A DNA stretch of 64,000 nt from Bryobacterales bacterium (GCA_003164035.1 PLRS01000036.1:1-64000); one strand, 5' to 3'. Shown: positions 49,293 to 57,719, counted from the first letter of the stretch. Notes: generated by a model not told the origin, from the letters alone. A program made the numbers and translations.

Positions 49293-49892
49293 AGCACCGT
49301 CTGTCCCGCGTTTCCGCGCTGGGCTGCCCGGCTGCGGGACGACCTCGTACTTCGCAAAGACAGCGTCTGCCTGCTGCACGACGCCACGGCCTTGTGCCGC
49401 ATCGGCACAGGCCTCGGCGAATCCATCGCCTGCGCCGATTTCGTGGTCTTCTTCGGCCACGGCACGCAGGACGAATGGATCGCCGTTCCGGAGTTAGCTA
49501 GCGCCGCCCAGCCCGTAGCGGCGATCGCGGTAGTCGACAGCAAGACCATCGACGTTCTCGATGAACGAAAAGCCTGCGGCGCCTGCTGCTGGAGTTTGAA
49601 AGGGCTTGGCAAGACCTACATCGGCAAGTACAGAAACACGGAGTTCATCGGCTACGATCAGGAATTCGATTTCAGTTTTCGAAATGAAAAGTACTTCGGC
49701 GAAGTGGTGAATCAGTCGATCATCAGTTTCGTGAACGGCACCCCGGCGAAAACGGTCGCCCAGGATCTACAGGCCGAATGGCAAAGTCTGAAGGTTGACT
49801 TCAAGACCGGCAAACTCAAAAATCAGCAGGACGCCCCCGCCGCTTGGCTGGCGGCTGAACGCAACAGCCAGCGAGTGGGCAGTCTGCCATGA
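49293..49892 (+). CDS. Caspase-like (CHAT/C14) protease, N-terminus apparently missing
   Basis: The frame opens after a stop at 49290 and encodes WAARLRDDLVLRKDSVCLLH at its start, a typical early caspase-fold segment, then ACADFVVFFGHGTQDEWI with the catalytic His, and KACGACCWSLKGLGKTYIGK with the Cys (C-x-S). The later GYDQEFDFSFRNEKYFGEVV is as in CHAT-type peptidases. The usual N-terminal strand before LRDDL is absent and there is no ATG; in-frame TTG lies only at 49392. So it is truncated or starts at a non-standard codon. The Trypco2-like gene follows after 9 bp. Confidence 0.65.
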   Translation, partial: STVCPAFPRWAARLRDDLVLRKDSVCLLHDATALCRIGTGLGESIACADFVVFFGHGTQDEWIAVPELASAAQPVAAIAVVDSKTIDVLDERKACGACCWSLKGLGKTYIGKYRNTEFIGYDQEFDFSFRNEKYFGEVVNQSIISFVNGTPAKTVAQDLQAEWQSLKVDFKTGKLKNQQDAPAAWLAAERNSQRVGSLP

Positions 49893-49901
49893 GGAGGAGC
49901 G

Positions 49902-50372
49902 ATGGATCAGGTCAATGAAGTGGTCGAACTGGTAAAGGATGTGGAAGCCGCGCTGGCTATCGTCACTACCAGGGTCGCGACGGACATGAAACTCACCCTG
50001 GTGAAGGCGGAGGTCGAGATGGCTCTCACCAGTTCCAATGAAGTCAAAGGGGGAGTCAAAATCGGCTTCCTGGATGCCTCGACCAATTGGGCATGGGTGG
50101 ACGGTCATACGCTTTCGCTGGAACTGACGCCGAAGGGTGGCACGGGATCGGCCGGAGCAAAAGAGACGGATGCGCTGGCTGCGGGAATCCTAGAATTGTT
50201 GACGCTGTACAAAGAAGTGCAGTCAATCCCCAATTCGGCCTTCGCGGTGGGGACGCTGAAATTGTCCGTCCAGTTTGAACGGACCACGGCCGGTACCCTG
50301 CAAGTCGTCGGCGGAGGCGGAAAGAGCTCGAAGTCCACCCAAAGAGTGAACCTCACGCTCCGTCCCAAATAG
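49902..50372 (+). CDS. Protein with two Trypco2-like domains
   Basis: 156 residues. Two related halves: residues 5-75 (VELVKDVEAALAIVTTRVAT, then LVKAEVEMALTSSNEVKGGV) and 90-156 (LELLTLYKEVQSIPNSAFAV, ending SKSTQRVNLTLRPK). Each has a helix, a strand with alternating Glu, and a short Gly-rich loop with final beta strand, the pattern of the Trypco2 domain (trypsin-co-occurring domain 2). That domain is described as a partner of protease effectors in predicted bacterial conflict systems. GAGGAG lies just before the ATG. It is coupled with the caspase-like gene and is probably its regulator or sensor. Confidence 0.6.
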   Translation: MDQVNEVVELVKDVEAALAIVTTRVATDMKLTLVKAEVEMALTSSNEVKGGVKIGFLDASTNWAWVDGHTLSLELTPKGGTGSAGAKETDALAAGILELLTLYKEVQSIPNSAFAVGTLKLSVQFERTTAGTLQVVGGGGKSSKSTQRVNLTLRPK

Positions 50373-50431
50373 ATTCGCGACCGACGTTCGCGGTCGACCG
50401 TAAATTCGCTGGCGAAAATCAAGCACTCATT

Positions 50432-50475
50432 GAAAAACCGGTGACGAAAAACCGGTGACAGGCTACGTGTTTCCC
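50432..50475 (+). repeat. CCGGTGAC tandem array C (2 copies) with cap
   Basis: Two abutting copies of GAAAAACCGGTGAC (50432-50459) and the cap AGGCTACGTGTTTCCC (50460-50475). It lies 60 bp after the Trypco2-like gene, in the same orientation as arrays A and B. A poor single match (GAAAACCCGTGACCGGC) is at about 45150. Confidence 0.8.
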
Positions 50476-50674
50476 CATTTCTTGGCCGCCAGGCACAGTG
50501 TCGCTCAGCCGGAGCGTCGCTCTTGCCGCCCATCTTCCTGTATCTGTCGCCGGTCTGCCGGCCGGAACCGCCCTGTCTTCCAGTTCACGCCGTTGTCACA
50601 GAGCCGGGGCGGTCAGTGCGAATCTTTACCTTCCCGTCACGCGAGTGAAAACAATTTCGGCGCCCAATGTTGTT

Positions 50675-51826
50675 ATGAGACCCATACGGCAACTGTCGAG
50701 CTTCGCTCCTCAGGTGGAGTGCCTCTGGAGAAATGCCGAGGCGACGGAAGGTTACACGTCGGCCGTTTCCCTGCATAGCCACACCCTGCACTCGCGCGAA
50801 TCGTTGGACTTTCTGCCGCACGTGCTGGAGAAGATTCCGCCGATCCATGCCATCGTCAAACGGGCCAGCGACCGGCGCAAGGCGCGCTGCGGGCGGGCGG
50901 TGGATTTCAACCGCGCGTTCTGGCGGCCGCCGCTGCACGCACAGGCAGCCTACGAACTGGAGGCGGCGCAGATTCGCACCGTGCTGGGCTTGCGGCCGAT
51001 GGTGTCCCTCACCGACCACGACGAGCTGGAGGCGTGCGCGGAACTGAACGCGCTGGGCATCGCGGCGCCCATCTCGGTGGAATGGACGGCGCCGTTCGGG
51101 GCCGCGGTATTCCACCTCGGGGTGCACAATCTGCCGGCGGAGGCGGCGCGGGGCTGGATGGCGGAAATGGCGCGTTACACGGCTGCCCCAAACGAGGAAC
51201 TGCTGGGGCGCCTGCTGGCGGAGTTCGACCGGATGCCGGAGGTTCTGGTGGTGCTGAACCACCCCTACTGCACCGAGCAGCGGATCTCCCGCGCGCTGCA
51301 AGTCGAGGAGCTGACGCGATTCCTGGCGGCGCACGGTAGCCGCATGCACGCGCTGGAGCTGAACGGGTTGCAGCCGGCTTCCGACAATCGGGAGGTGGTA
51401 CGGTTGTCGCGCGAAACGGGGATTCCGCCGATCTCCGGCGGCGACCGGCATTGCCTGGAACCAAACGCCAATCTGAACCTCACCAACGCCGGCAGCTTCG
51501 CCGAGTTCGTCGACGAGGTCCGAGTGCAAAAACTGAGCCGGGTGCTGTTCCTGCCGCAGTATCGGGAGCCGCTGGCGGCGCGGATTATCGAATTCATTTG
51601 GCACGCGGTGAAGAACCATCCCGACCTGCCCGGCCGCGAGCGGTATATGGACCGCATTTTTTACGATCACGAAACCCGCGGCGTGCAGCCGCTCTCGGCG
51701 ATTTGGCCGGCAGGGGAGCCGGGCGCGCTGAACGCCCTGATTGCGGCGATCGGGTTTCTGGCCAATCCGGGCGTGCGGGCGACACTGCGGCGGGCCATCG
51801 GCAGGCAGGAACCGACCGAGGCATAA
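50675..51826 (+). CDS. PHP-domain metal-dependent phosphoesterase
   Basis: 383 residues. Metal-binding motifs of the PHP family: SLHSHTLHSRES (HxH), MVSLTDHDELEA (DHD), VLVVLNHPYC (NHP) and PISGGDRHCLEPN (GDRH). The protein lacks a polymerase domain, so it is a stand-alone phosphoesterase, perhaps acting on a phosphosugar or nucleotide. ATG 50675 is chosen because all family motifs lie after it. It is followed 4 bp later by a glycosyltransferase gene, suggesting work on sugar phosphates in glycan synthesis. Confidence 0.85.
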   Translation: MRPIRQLSSFAPQVECLWRNAEATEGYTSAVSLHSHTLHSRESLDFLPHVLEKIPPIHAIVKRASDRRKARCGRAVDFNRAFWRPPLHAQAAYELEAAQIRTVLGLRPMVSLTDHDELEACAELNALGIAAPISVEWTAPFGAAVFHLGVHNLPAEAARGWMAEMARYTAAPNEELLGRLLAEFDRMPEVLVVLNHPYCTEQRISRALQVEELTRFLAAHGSRMHALELNGLQPASDNREVVRLSRETGIPPISGGDRHCLEPNANLNLTNAGSFAEFVDEVRVQKLSRVLFLPQYREPLAARIIEFIWHAVKNHPDLPGRERYMDRIFYDHETRGVQPLSAIWPAGEPGALNALIAAIGFLANPGVRATLRRAIGRQEPTEA

Positions 51827-51830
51827 CGAC

Positions 51831-52997
51831 ATGGCGACGGCTCGCGTGGCCCTGTTGGCCGATACCTACCACGAGGTGAATGGGGCCGCGCGCACGTGCC
51901 GCGAATGGCTGGGCTACGCGCGGCGGGAGGGGCTTCCGTTTCTGTGCGTGCGCTGGAGCAGCGCGGCGGGGGCGCGCGATGAGGGGTCGGTGCGAACGGT
52001 GGACCTGGTGCGCAGCTCCTGGGCGGTACCGGTGGATTCGGACCTGCGATTCGACCCCTGGCTGGCGCGCGTCATCGAACCGATTGAAGCGGAACTGGAC
52101 CGCTTCCGTCCCGACGCGATTCATGTCACCAGCCCGGGCGACCTGGGCATTGTGGGCGCGATTCTGGCGGCTCGCCGCAAGACGCCACTGGCGGCATCGT
52201 GGCACACGAATCTGCACGAGTTTGCCGGCCGGCGGCTGGGCCGCTGCCTACGCTGGCTGCCGGGCGCGGCCGGCGAACGGTTGGGTTCCACGCTGGAGAG
52301 TTTCGTGATGGACCGCGTGTGCCGGTTCTTCTCGCGCGGCGAGCTGTTGTTCGCGCCCAATCCGGAGTTACGCGGCATATTGCGGAGGCGGACAGGCAGG
52401 CCGGTGTACCCGATGCGGCGCGGGGTGGATACGACTCTCTTCACACCGGCGCGCCGCGACCGCACGGATGGCGACGTGGTGGTGGGTTTCGTGGGCCGGC
52501 TGATGCCGGAAAAGAACGTGGCGCTGCTGACCCGCGTTGAAACAGGTTTGCGCGAAGCGGGCCTCGCCAAGGTGCGGTTTCAAATCACCGGCACGGGCAG
52601 CGAGCGGCCATGGCTGGAACGGAATCTGGACAACGCGGTTTTCACGGGAGTGCTGAGCGGGGTGGAGTTGGCGCGCGCTTATGCCAACCTGGACATCTTC
52701 GCGTTTCCCTCCAAGACCGATACCTTCGGGAACGTGGTGCAGGAAGCGCTGGCGTCGGGCGTGCCCGCGGTAGTGACGGACGCGGGCGGCCCGCGGTTTA
52801 TCGTGCGCCACGGCGAAACGGGCTTCGTGGCGGCGGACGATGAAGAGTTTTGCGCCCGCGTGGTGGAGTTGGCGAGGCGGCAAGACTTGCGCCGGGAGAT
52901 GGCCGCGGCGGCGCGCCGACAGATGGAATCGCTTTCCTGGGATGGGGTATTTGCGGAAGTATATCGGGGCTATGCGAGCTGGCTGGGAATGGCTTAA
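51831..52997 (+). CDS. GT4-family glycosyltransferase
   Basis: 388 residues, GT-B fold. N-terminal half: VALLADTYHEVNGAARTCRE, and PDAIHVTSPGDLGIVGAILA with ASWHTNLHEF. C-terminal half has the nucleotide-sugar site: VVGFVGRLMPEKNVALL, then FAFPSKTDTFGNVVQEALAS with the conserved Glu pair region (E-x7-E type) and the GGPRFIVRHGETGF loop. It transfers a sugar from a nucleotide donor to a lipid or glycan. The order PHP, glycosyltransferase, TPR protein looks like one operon. Confidence 0.9.
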   Translation: MATARVALLADTYHEVNGAARTCREWLGYARREGLPFLCVRWSSAAGARDEGSVRTVDLVRSSWAVPVDSDLRFDPWLARVIEPIEAELDRFRPDAIHVTSPGDLGIVGAILAARRKTPLAASWHTNLHEFAGRRLGRCLRWLPGAAGERLGSTLESFVMDRVCRFFSRGELLFAPNPELRGILRRRTGRPVYPMRRGVDTTLFTPARRDRTDGDVVVGFVGRLMPEKNVALLTRVETGLREAGLAKVRFQITGTGSERPWLERNLDNAVFTGVLSGVELARAYANLDIFAFPSKTDTFGNVVQEALASGVPAVVTDAGGPRFIVRHGETGFVAADDEEFCARVVELARRQDLRREMAAAARRQMESLSWDGVFAEVYRGYASWLGMA

Positions 52998-54192
52998 GGC
53001 CAACCAAAAAATCATCAGGCGGTTCCAGGGTCGCGCACGTACTTGTGCCGACGCTGGACGCAGCCTGTGCGAATGGGTGTCGACAGGAGTCTCGACACGG
53101 CACGCACGAGTGCGCGCGCCACGTTGGTTCCCAGGATTTGGCACGCTTAAGTGCCTGCTGGCGCTGGCGGCGTTGGCGGCGGCAGCGGCCGAGACACCGG
53201 AGCAACTGATTGAAGCGGGACACTGGAAGAGGGCGCGGGCGTTGGTGGAGGCCGGGCCGGGGTGCGTGGAGCGGAATCCGGCGGGCTGTTTCCTTTTATC
53301 GCAGATCCGCAACGCGTTTGGCGATCGCAAGACGCCGCTTCCGCTGGCGGAAAAAGCCGTGAGCCTGGACGGGCACGTGGCGCGCTTTCACCGGCAATTG
53401 GCGGAGGCGCTGGGCGTCGAGGCGCAATCGGCAAACCCGTTCCAGCAGCTCTTTCTGGCGCGGCGTTTCAAAAAGGAGATTCAGCTCGCGCTGGGGCTGG
53501 ACGGGCGCGACCTGCAGGCGCAAGAAGACCTGATGGAGTTCTATCTGCTGGCACCGGGGATCGCGGGCGGCGACCGCGGCAGGGCCGAGGAGGTCGCCCG
53601 GGGCATCGCGCGCATCGACGCCTCGCGCGGATTTCTGGCCGAGGCCCGGCTGGCGGAATTGGACAAGCGCGCCGACCGTGAGGCGGCGATGCTGCGCCAG
53701 GCCGTGGACGCGGACAGGTCCAGCTACCGGGCACGGATCGCGCTGGCCCGGTTCTCGCTCGGAGCCGGTCACGAAGACGCCGACGAGGCCGCGCGGCAGG
53801 CTGGCGAGGCGGCCCGCATCGATCCCGGCCGGGTGGACGGGTACGCGGTTCTGGCCGAAGCGGACGCCATGCGGGCGGACGGGAGCGCGCTGGACGCTCT
53901 GATGGCGCGCGCAACCGAAAACGTGCCCGACGACCTGGCGCCGTATTGCCGGGCCGCAGCCAAGCTGCTGGCGGCGCGCAAGGATTTGGCGCGCGCCCGC
54001 CGCTATCTGGAAAAATATCTGAGCCAGGAGCCGGAGGGAAATCAACCTACGCTGGGGGAAGCCCATTGGAAGTTAGGCGACGTGCTGGAGAAACTGGGCG
54101 AGTTGCCGGGCGCGCGGACCGAGTGGCGCGAAGCCGTGCGGCTCGACCCGGAATCCGACGCTCGCGGCGAGCTGAAGCGGGCGGGGAACTGA
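52972..54192 (+). CDS. TPR-like protein with repeat-altered N-terminus
   Basis: About 406 residues. From residue 62 on there is a hydrophobic stretch LKCLLALAALAAAAAETPEQ that looks like the native signal peptide, followed by TPR-type helices (LIEAGHWKRARALVEAGP, AREVARGIARIDASRGFL-like, LGDVLEKLGELPGARTEWRE). The 60 residues before it are a translation of a GGCATGG-type repeat (about 53030-53140) and no ATG exists right at the signal sequence. ATG 52972 overlaps the glycosyltransferase end by 26 bp; the true start may differ. The role is probably periplasmic scaffold. Confidence 0.6.
   Translation: MRAGWEWLKANQKIIRRFQGRARTCADAGRSLCEWVSTGVSTRHARVRAPRWFPGFGTLKCLLALAALAAAAAETPEQLIEAGHWKRARALVEAGPGCVERNPAGCFLLSQIRNAFGDRKTPLPLAEKAVSLDGHVARFHRQLAEALGVEAQSANPFQQLFLARRFKKEIQLALGLDGRDLQAQEDLMEFYLLAPGIAGGDRGRAEEVARGIARIDASRGFLAEARLAELDKRADREAAMLRQAVDADRSSYRARIALARFSLGAGHEDADEAARQAGEAARIDPGRVDGYAVLAEADAMRADGSALDALMARATENVPDDLAPYCRAAAKLLAARKDLARARRYLEKYLSQEPEGNQPTLGEAHWKLGDVLEKLGELPGARTEWREAVRLDPESDARGELKRAGN
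53030..53143. repeat. GGCATGGTTATTTC-family element, partial copy
   Basis: TGTCGACAGGAGTCTCGACA, CGGCACGCACGAGTGCGCGC and CCAGGATTTGGCA match the right half of the element at 22809-22985. The left half is partly preserved (TTGTGCCGACGCTGG against TTTTGCCGACGCTCG). It spans the junction between the glycosyltransferase and TPR genes. Confidence 0.7.
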
Positions 54193-54266
54193 GATCGCCG
54201 GCTGCTAGCGGAGTGTCCACGAAATAGGTGGGCAGGTGCGCAAAGGGAAGAGCCGGCCGCTCCTGG

Positions 54267-55199
54267 CTACTTCCGGCACAGGGCCGTCAGGAACCGTCCG
54301 TCCGAGGATGGGTATTCCCGCACGATTTCGAGGCCGCCCTGTTCCGACAGCAGCCAACGAAACGCTTCGGCCGTATAGGCGTATTGGAAATTCAACCCGA
54401 TGCGTTCGCCGCGTTCGAGCGAAATCTCCTGGCTGGCGACGGTCGCCGACAGGTCCCGGCTGGCGCGGAAATGACGCGTGACCAGGTGCAGCCCGGCGTG
54501 GCGGGAATCGTTCTTCAAATTGAACCGGATTTCGCCGTCGGGCTCGCTGATACCGACTCCCGCCAGCAGGGCGAAGATGAACCGCCGCACGGCCGGATTG
54601 TCGCGCCGCGCCAGGGTCAATTCCGGATGAAACACCTCGCCGTCCACCAGCAGGCGGTCTCCCGGCTTCAGACACTGCGCCACCGAACGAATCTGCGCCA
54701 GCGGGTCGAACGACCCCATGGTATTGCCCGAGAACACGAACAGGCGAGGCGGGTCGGCGGCGTCGGCCGCATACACCAGGTGCATGGGGCTCGAAATGTC
54801 GGCTTTGATGCCGACCGTTTCGATGTCTTCGTCTTCGGCCCCGGCCGAGGCCATCTCCAGCATGCTCTGGCTGGCATCCACCGGATAGTAGAAACATTCC
54901 GCGCCGGTCTTCTTCAGCGCATCCATCAGCAGCCGGTCGCGCGCCCCGTCGCCGGCGCCGAAGCTGATCACCGGAAGCCTGGCAGGGAAAATCTCGGCCA
55001 GCAGAGGAGCCTCCGCCGCAATCTGGGTCCAGGTCTGCCACAGGCCGCCGTGCAGGTCGGTGTCGGAAGCCAGCGTTACCCATTCGGCGGCCGACCGCGG
55101 GAACCAGAAGAAGAACTTCTCCGGCAGATCGCGCGCCTCCATCGCCTCGGTAAACTCCTGGGTGATGTCGGCTTCCGTCAATACCACTTCGACTCTCAT
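54267..55199 (-). CDS. EgtD-like SAM-dependent methyltransferase
   Basis: 310 residues. SAM-binding features: LPVISFGAGDGARDRLLMDA, FYYPVDASQSMLEMA, and LFVFSGNTMGSFDPLAQIRS. This combination is characteristic of the histidine-specific methyltransferase/EgtD-like family (Methyltransf_33). Known members trimethylate histidine for ergothioneine; others act on other amino acids or diphthamide-like targets. No EgtB partner is adjacent, so the substrate is uncertain. It begins directly after the fabI stop (no gap), so it shares that transcript. Confidence 0.75.
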   Translation of the reverse strand: MRVEVVLTEADITQEFTEAMEARDLPEKFFFWFPRSAAEWVTLASDTDLHGGLWQTWTQIAAEAPLLAEIFPARLPVISFGAGDGARDRLLMDALKKTGAECFYYPVDASQSMLEMASAGAEDEDIETVGIKADISSPMHLVYAADAADPPRLFVFSGNTMGSFDPLAQIRSVAQCLKPGDRLLVDGEVFHPELTLARRDNPAVRRFIFALLAGVGISEPDGEIRFNLKNDSRHAGLHLVTRHFRASRDLSATVASQEISLERGERIGLNFQYAYTAEAFRWLLSEQGGLEIVREYPSSDGRFLTALCRK

Positions 55200-55973
55200 T
55201 TAGAACCCCATTACATGCATACCGGAATCCACGAAAATCACGTTGCCGGTTACGCCGCGGGCCAGATCGCTGGCCAGGAAGACCGCCGTATCGGCCACCT
55301 CCGCGGGGTCCGTGTTGCGCCGCAGGGGGGTTCTGTCGCCGGCTTCCAGAATGCTCGAAAAGCCCTTGATGGCGCGGGCCGAAGCCGTTTTCACCGGACC
55401 GGCCGAAATGGCATTCACGCGAATCCCGCGCTCCCCCAGTTCGCTGGCCAGGTACCGCACCGAAGCTTCCAGCGCCGCTTTGGCCACGCCCATCACGTTA
55501 TAGTTCGGCACCACGCGCGTGGACCCCAGGTAGGTCAAAGTGCTGATCGATCCACCCGCGGTCATCACCGGCACCGCCGCCCGCGCCACGCCCACCAGCG
55601 AATACGCGCTCACGTTCTGCGCCAGCAGGAAACCTTCCCGGCTGGTTTCGGTGAAAGGCCGCTCCAGGTCCTCGCGGTTGGCGAACGCCAGGCTGTGAAC
55701 TACGGCGTGAAGCGGGCGGCCCAGCGCCAACAGCGAAGCCGCCAGCGCCGCCATTTCCTCGTCTTTGGTGACGTCGCAGGGGATCAGGGCGGCGATGTCG
55801 AAATCCTGGGAAAGCTCGGAGATCGCCACCTTCTGCCGCTCCCCCAAATAAGTGAGCACCAGCGACGCGCCCTCCCGCGAAAACGCCTGGGCAATGGAGT
55901 AGGCCAGGCTCCAACGGTTGGCGATGCCGAGAATGAGGGCCAGTTTGCCCTCCAGTAGCTTGGACATGGACAC
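55200..55973 (-). CDS. fabI: Enoyl-ACP reductase
   Basis: 257 residues. Last reduction of each fatty-acid elongation cycle. NADH-binding ALILGIANRWSLAYSIAQAF, a variant of the FabI Gly motif, then VHSLAFANREDLERPFTET. The catalytic Tyr-x6-Lys pair is in VPNYNVMGVAKAALEASVRY. ISAGPVKTASARAIKGF and NVIFVDSGMHVMGF at the end are FabI hallmarks. The start is ATG 55973 or 55967. It is followed by the methyltransferase gene in the same operon. Confidence 0.95.
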   Translation of the reverse strand: MSMSKLLEGKLALILGIANRWSLAYSIAQAFSREGASLVLTYLGERQKVAISELSQDFDIAALIPCDVTKDEEMAALAASLLALGRPLHAVVHSLAFANREDLERPFTETSREGFLLAQNVSAYSLVGVARAAVPVMTAGGSISTLTYLGSTRVVPNYNVMGVAKAALEASVRYLASELGERGIRVNAISAGPVKTASARAIKGFSSILEAGDRTPLRRNTDPAEVADTAVFLASDLARGVTGNVIFVDSGMHVMGF

Positions 55974-56055
55974 TTTAGTGTAACCGAACGCTTGCGTTCA
56001 GGCTTCGCGGTGGCGCGAATCGCGAAGGTGGCGGGCTAAGCGCGGCCAGGTTGCC

Positions 56056-56373
56056 TCACTCTCTGCCTCTCAGGATCGCGGCCATGACACGCGGGCTGCG
56101 GCGTCCGTGCATCACTGCGACAACCCACAGAGGTTTCTCCTCCGGCGCATACGCAATCAGGTAATCGCGCGCGCGAGTGAATCGCAGCGGCCGGGAGGTG
56201 AGGTCCGGCCGCCGATGGCCCTCGTGGGGAAACCGCACCAGCGCACGGATAGCTTCACGCAACTCTTCACGGACGCGGCGAGCGGCGGCCGGATTGTCCG
56301 CCACAATGTATTCCCAGATCTCCCGGATGTCCCGGGCGGCTAACGGATGAAGACCAAAGCCCCGTTCGCTCAT
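56056..56373 (-). CDS. ParE/RelE-type toxin
   Basis: 105 residues of the ParE fold: FGLHPLAARDIREIWEYIVA at the N-terminus, HEGHRRPDLTSRPLRFTRAR, and YLIAYAPEEKPLWVVAVMHG with the C-terminal strand. Toxins of this family poison gyrase or cleave mRNA; the subgroup cannot be told. It overlaps its antitoxin gene by 4 bp (56370-56373). Confidence 0.87.
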   Translation of the reverse strand: MSERGFGLHPLAARDIREIWEYIVADNPAAARRVREELREAIRALVRFPHEGHRRPDLTSRPLRFTRARDYLIAYAPEEKPLWVVAVMHGRRSPRVMAAILRGRE

Positions 56374-56621
56374 CCAAGCGAGCGCTGCCGGAGCAGTTCT
56401 TCTTCGCCCAGGCTATCAAAAAACGCTTCCCCGTCAATCGGCTTTACCTTGTCACTCTTAAGATCGTCGTAGCGGCTATCGAGCATCCCACGTATTTGCG
56501 CCAATTCGTCAAAATAGCCAGCCATGGCATCCTCGACCAACTCATCCGCAAGGCGTCCGGTTTCGGCCACCCACTGGTCTAACTTCGCCCTGAGGTCGGG
56601 ATTGTTGAGATGTACTTCCAT
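56370..56621 (-). CDS. Antitoxin of the ParE-type pair
   Basis: 83 residues: MEVHLNNPDLRAKLDQWVAE at the N-terminus, TGRLADELVEDAMAGYFDEL, and a C-terminal tail with VKPIDGEAFFDSLGEEELLR, the common toxin-binding segment of this ParD-like antitoxin group. It precedes the toxin gene and overlaps it by 4 bp. No DNA-binding palindrome is obvious upstream. Confidence 0.82.
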   Translation of the reverse strand: MEVHLNNPDLRAKLDQWVAETGRLADELVEDAMAGYFDELAQIRGMLDSRYDDLKSDKVKPIDGEAFFDSLGEEELLRQRSLG

Positions 56622-56674
56622 GTCCTTAGCCTAGAAGGCGGGAGTGGCGGGTGTCAATCGGCGCTCGCTTCGCC

Positions 56675-57517
56675 CTACGTCCCCAGCACTTCGAAGCTCA
56701 CGCCGTCCACCCAGACCCGCCCGCGGCCTACCGACATCACACCTATATTAATGAAGCGGGCGTCGGGCGCCACCGGGCCGGTGATCTCGACGTGGGTCCA
56801 TTGGCTCGAGCGGATGGGGCGGTCGTCCATATTGTCGAAAAAGCCCTGCTGGCGGTTCTCGCGGTCCACGCTCAGCCACATCTGGGCGCGATCCTCGGGG
56901 TCGGCCGATTCCAGCCGGAGCCAAGCGCCCAGACGAACCGTTTTTCCACGATAGGCCGCCGCGCTGAAGCTCTGCGACAGAGTGCTGAACGGCCGGGGAG
57001 CGTTGGACGGCACCAGCACCACCGCGCACCCCACCGAATCCCGGCAGCCGGCGCGGCTGAGCGCGGCCAGATAATCGGCGTCGCGCGGCAGCGCCGGAAC
57101 GAACCAGCCGGGTGGCACCTTGCCGGGCTGGCCTTCAGCGAAATTGAGATTGCGCGGGCCGGAAATGGCGTCCTCCGGCTCGGCGATCTGACGGCGCGCT
57201 TCGGCCGCCTCTTCGGTCTGGTCGGAATAATCCCGCAGCAGGCGGCGATACTGCGCTTCCGCCTGCGCGCGCAGCCCGAGTTTCTCCAGGCAATGCGCCA
57301 GCCCCAATACGGCGCGAGCCGCCATCTCGCGCGAAACGCCGGTCTCGGCGGCAAGCGCCCGGTATTCCTCGCCGGCGCCCTTCAGATCGCCGACTACGGC
57401 CTCGCGGTACCGCGCCGCCTCCATCCGGCGTTCCGGTTGCCCGTCCGGCGCAAGCTGAGCCGCGAACGCAACCGCCAACAAAGCGGCGGCAATCACTCCG
57501 GCTGTGGGGCAGACCAT
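56675..57517 (-). CDS. Secreted protein with TPR-like region and C-terminal beta-sandwich
   Basis: About 280 residues. Signal peptide (GVIAAALLAVAFAAQ), a short TPR-like helical part (LGLAHCLEKLGLRAQAEAQY, RRLLRDY), then a C-terminal carbohydrate-binding-like beta sandwich: PRPFSTLSQSFSAAAYRGKT, then VRLGAWLRLESADPEDRAQM and WTHVEITGPVAPDARFINIG. GTG 57496 fits the signal peptide best; ATG 57517 lies inside the palindrome 57507-57536. The function is unknown; the end resembles domains fused to peptidases in acidobacteria. Confidence 0.65.
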   Translation of the reverse strand: MVCPTAGVIAAALLAVAFAAQLAPDGQPERRMEAARYREAVVGDLKGAGEEYRALAAETGVSREMAARAVLGLAHCLEKLGLRAQAEAQYRRLLRDYSDQTEEAAEARRQIAEPEDAISGPRNLNFAEGQPGKVPPGWFVPALPRDADYLAALSRAGCRDSVGCAVVLVPSNAPRPFSTLSQSFSAAAYRGKTVRLGAWLRLESADPEDRAQMWLSVDRENRQQGFFDNMDDRPIRSSQWTHVEITGPVAPDARFINIGVMSVGRGRVWVDGVSFEVLGT

Positions 57518-57684
57518 CGTTCTTCGTGGTCTGCCCTGATCTGTGTTCTCGAGCGCCGCCTCTGACGAGGCTTGGGACCGCTCCCTTAGAAGCTGTGAAA
57601 AAATCACAAGTCGCAGGCGGAACCGCCTGCGCCACCAAAGCAACTGCATCGTTTTCAATGGTGGGGCAGGCGGTTCCGCCTGCC
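57507..57684. repeat. GGGCAGACCA hairpin plus two GCAGGCGG hairpins
   Basis: GGGCAGACCA/TGGTCTGCCC (57507-57536) belongs to the ACAGACGATCG family. GCAGGCGGAACCGCCTGC (57613-57630) and GGGCAGGCGGTTCCGCCTGC (57663-57682) follow. All are in the gap between the secreted protein and the response-regulator gene; the first one overlaps a possible start codon. Confidence 0.65.
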
Positions 57685-57719
57685 CAGCGCATACGGTCGC
57701 GGCTCTGGCTTCAACCTTC

